DNA from: JBKHJA01 sp046538375 | GTDB lineage: Bacteria > Acidobacteriota > Aminicenantia > Aminicenantales > Aminicenantaceae | Assembly (NCBI GenBank): GCA_046538375.1 | Contig: JBKHJA010000032.1 | Location: 1-23,112, forward strand | Length of the DNA: 23,112 nt | Reading direction: 5' to 3' | Part shown: one piece after another, positions 21,278 to 23,112 of the stretch | Numbering within the stretch: the first letter of the stretch is position 1 | Layout of the letters: each line of letters opens with the position of its first letter | Made by a program: the position numbers and the translations under genes | The notes under the pieces: generated by a model | The model's database searches: none | The model's input: the letters and a program-made list of their open reading frames with translations, nothing else | Told to the model about the DNA's origin: nothing

Positions 21278-23089
21278 GTGTCGAAATCAAGGCTGTCGGT
21301 CATCTTTCTGTTATTGGTCATAGCAGCCACCCTGGCCAGTGCCGGTTCGGTTTACATGACTGTGGTCAGATTTGGAAACATTCCTTTTCCCTGGGATTCA
21401 GGAGCTCACGCCTATGAAGGATTAAGAATTGCCCAAGACCTGAAGGCAGGGGATTTGATTTCTTTTGCAGGCGATACCTACCGCCAGGGGTGGTGGCCTT
21501 TTTTCCATTCTTGGCTTTTGGCACCGGCTTTTATCCTGTTTGGAGAAAGTTATACGGCGGCCCGGGCGGTGAGCCTTTTTTGCTTCCTCCTTTTCGTTCC
21601 CCTGCTTTTCTGGGTTTGCGTGGAAGTAACTGAGAAACACGGACATTGGATGGGCCTTTTGACGGCCTATCTGGCACTGACATCGCTGCCCTTGCTGGTC
21701 CTCTCGGCCATGTCCATGAGTGAAATACCAGGATTGCTGATGACCTTTCTCACCTTCCTGGTTTACCTTAAAGCCCTGAAACATCAGCATTCCTGTTTGT
21801 TTGTATCCGCTGCTGTTTTGATGGCGTTGACTCTTTTTACCAAATGGCATCATGGGGTGTTTGTCGTTTTTGCTGTTCTGTTGACTCAGTTCACCAGTCA
21901 TAAAAAGATTTTCTCTCGGGCCAATCTGAGCCTCTGGCTGCCGTTTCTTCTTATCATGGGAGGGTGGTTCATTTATCCCCGTCACATCATCAGCTTTTTG
22001 GGGCATTCCACTTTCCAGCCCCAGTACTACAAATTTCTTACTCTGGACAACTGGCTTTTTTACCCCAAAAGTTTCTTTCAGGTCTATCATTCCTCATGGA
22101 TTATCGCCGTGGTGGTGGCCATAGGGTTTTTCTTTTCTCTGAGAAAAATAAAAGATCCCAGAATAAGGCTTCTGGCTGCACATGTCCTGGTGGGCATCAT
22201 TCTGATGACCATAAAACAGGACAACAGGCATCGATACATCATCACCATAGTCCCTTCGGTTTGGATTTTGGGGAGCAGCCAGCTTGTTGAATTCGTGGAT
22301 TATTTTAGGCACCGCCTGTCAAAAAGCAGATTAAAAATTTCTGCTGCTTCTGTCATGGCGGTGGGGATGGCCGTCATCACCTTGATCTCCGTTCCAAGAC
22401 TTTACCAGAGTTATCCCGATGATCTTGTGGATTTCAACTACTACAGCGATGAGCGCCCTCATAAGGCTTATGAGTTTATAGCAGGAAATGTTGACCGCCA
22501 TGATCAGGTTGCCGTTTTCAGCAGCGGGGATGAGTTCAACAGTTTGAACGGTCCCACCATCCGGTGGCATATCGCACTGAGAAGAAGTCAGTATTCTGAA
22601 GAGAGAAAAAACAAAAAAGAGAAAGCTTTCCGTTATTTTCATCAATTGCTGAAAAGAAGAGACAAAGAATCATTTCATGATTTTGTTAACTTTCTTGAGA
22701 AAAAAGATATCAGAGTGGAGGAGTATCATCTGTTGAGCTTCATGAACGCTGAAGACAAGAGGGCTTATCAAGATTACAGAGAAAACACAGACATAAATCC
22801 GTTCCGTGATAAGATCGCAGACATGGATGCACTGGTTGAAAATATCAGCTGTGTGGTGGTGATTTTGAGTGATCGAGAAAAGGAATTGAACCATTACGCT
22901 GAACAGTATATGCAGGCCCAGGATGAATGGACTGCAGGGGCAGCCAGAGCATTCTCTGACCTGGGGATGACCATCACCATCTATGAACAGAAAAAAAGCC
23001 AGAGCTTGCCTAACTGGATTATTCATGAATTCGCTGGAAACAATGTATATGAGGCAGGAAATTGGGATCGTGTCCCTAATTTCCCATAA
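21278..23089 (+). CDS. GT-C membrane glycosyltransferase 2 (GT39/ArnT-like), C-terminus altered by a repeat
   Basis: A polytopic protein of about 603 residues. The first helix (LSVIFLLLVIAATLASAG) is followed by a loop with FPWDSGAHAYEGLRIAQDL, whose Asp is the expected catalytic acid, and QGWWPFFHSWLLAP; about ten helices run to residue 365, and a 235-residue soluble, charged domain follows. NRHRYIITIVP is typical for the last helix bundle. The start is taken as GTG 21278 because AAAAAGGA lies six to seven bases upstream; a GTG at 21227, three bases after the previous stop, would add 17 basic residues without a ribosome site. The last 25 or so codons (from NWIIHEF at about 23011) lie in a palindromic repeat that runs past the gene, so the native C-terminus was probably replaced or extended. 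Confidence 0.82.
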   Translation: MSKSRLSVIFLLLVIAATLASAGSVYMTVVRFGNIPFPWDSGAHAYEGLRIAQDLKAGDLISFAGDTYRQGWWPFFHSWLLAPAFILFGESYTAARAVSLFCFLLFVPLLFWVCVEVTEKHGHWMGLLTAYLALTSLPLLVLSAMSMSEIPGLLMTFLTFLVYLKALKHQHSCLFVSAAVLMALTLFTKWHHGVFVVFAVLLTQFTSHKKIFSRANLSLWLPFLLIMGGWFIYPRHIISFLGHSTFQPQYYKFLTLDNWLFYPKSFFQVYHSSWIIAVVVAIGFFFSLRKIKDPRIRLLAAHVLVGIILMTIKQDNRHRYIITIVPSVWILGSSQLVEFVDYFRHRLSKSRLKISAASVMAVGMAVITLISVPRLYQSYPDDLVDFNYYSDERPHKAYEFIAGNVDRHDQVAVFSSGDEFNSLNGPTIRWHIALRRSQYSEERKNKKEKAFRYFHQLLKRRDKESFHDFVNFLEKKDIRVEEYHLLSFMNAEDKRAYQDYRENTDINPFRDKIADMDALVENISCVVVILSDREKELNHYAEQYMQAQDEWTAGAARAFSDLGMTITIYEQKKSQSLPNWIIHEFAGNNVYEAGNWDRVPNFP

Positions 23090-23105
23090 TTCATGAATAA
23101 TCCAG
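23014..23105. repeat. Palindromic repeat spanning the end of the last gene
   Basis: CTGGATTATTCATGAATT at 23014-23031 is repeated exactly in inverted orientation at 23088-23105. Inside, 23057-23084 forms a second imperfect palindrome. On the minus strand that inner part reads GGAAATTAGGGACACG, nearly the same as GGAAATCAAGGGACACG on the minus strand of the miniature element (19641-19625). It may continue past the window edge. Confidence 0.75.
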
Positions 23106-23112
23106 GTAACCC

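Overview
The window looks like accessory chromosome of a bacterium with roughly balanced base composition. The lineage cannot be fixed from sequence alone. The tail of a broken TPR gene and the mix of DUF2769 proteins, a c-type cytochrome and an envelope-glycan locus would fit Acidobacteriota, Candidatus Aminicenantes or a deltaproteobacterial relative; this is a weak inference.

Region 1 (1-2540) is a mobile-element graveyard. Two copies of one IS91-like element (1-532 and about 1773-2262, same orientation) have lost different internal parts of the transposase gene. Between them sits an intact vapBC-type toxin-antitoxin pair (759-1378) with a clear promoter and a 20-bp operator. The second copy abuts the C-terminal stump of a TPR protein gene.

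Region 2 (2541-5241, minus strand) is a compact redox operon: a PQQ-type sugar dehydrogenase-like protein, a small cysteine-rich DUF2769 protein, a membrane-anchored cytochrome c, and a second DUF2769 domain on a Tat/lipoprotein-like leader.

Region 3 (5293-6314) is a second graveyard: the 5' end of a transposase gene whose ribosome-binding site is locked in a near-perfect hairpin, joined to an N-terminal piece of an IS91-type transposase on the other strand, then unassignable remnants.

Region 4 (6315-23089) is an envelope glycan locus of two divergent operons. The left operon (minus) encodes a GT87-like membrane glycosyltransferase, an SxtJ-like membrane protein, a NodU/CmcH O-carbamoyltransferase and a 56-residue DUF5989/SxtK-like membrane protein. 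The right operon (plus) encodes a UDP-galactopyranose-mutase-like FAD protein with an extra membrane module, a stand-alone copy of that module, a B12-binding radical SAM enzyme, three GT2 glycosyltransferases, a large unrecognised protein and two GT-C (GT39/ArnT-like) polytopic glycosyltransferases. Together they suggest assembly, tailoring and carbamoylation of a lipid-linked or surface glycan; no polymerase or flippase is recognisable here.

The 612-bp divergent region holds the most interesting regulatory signal: a perfect 18-bp palindrome five bases upstream of GGCGGTAGCTT, which matches the ops element used by RfaH-type NusG paralogues in leaders of polysaccharide operons. A 207-bp miniature element with 8-bp target duplications sits exactly on the stop codon of the large unknown gene, and a related palindromic repeat forms the end of the last gene.
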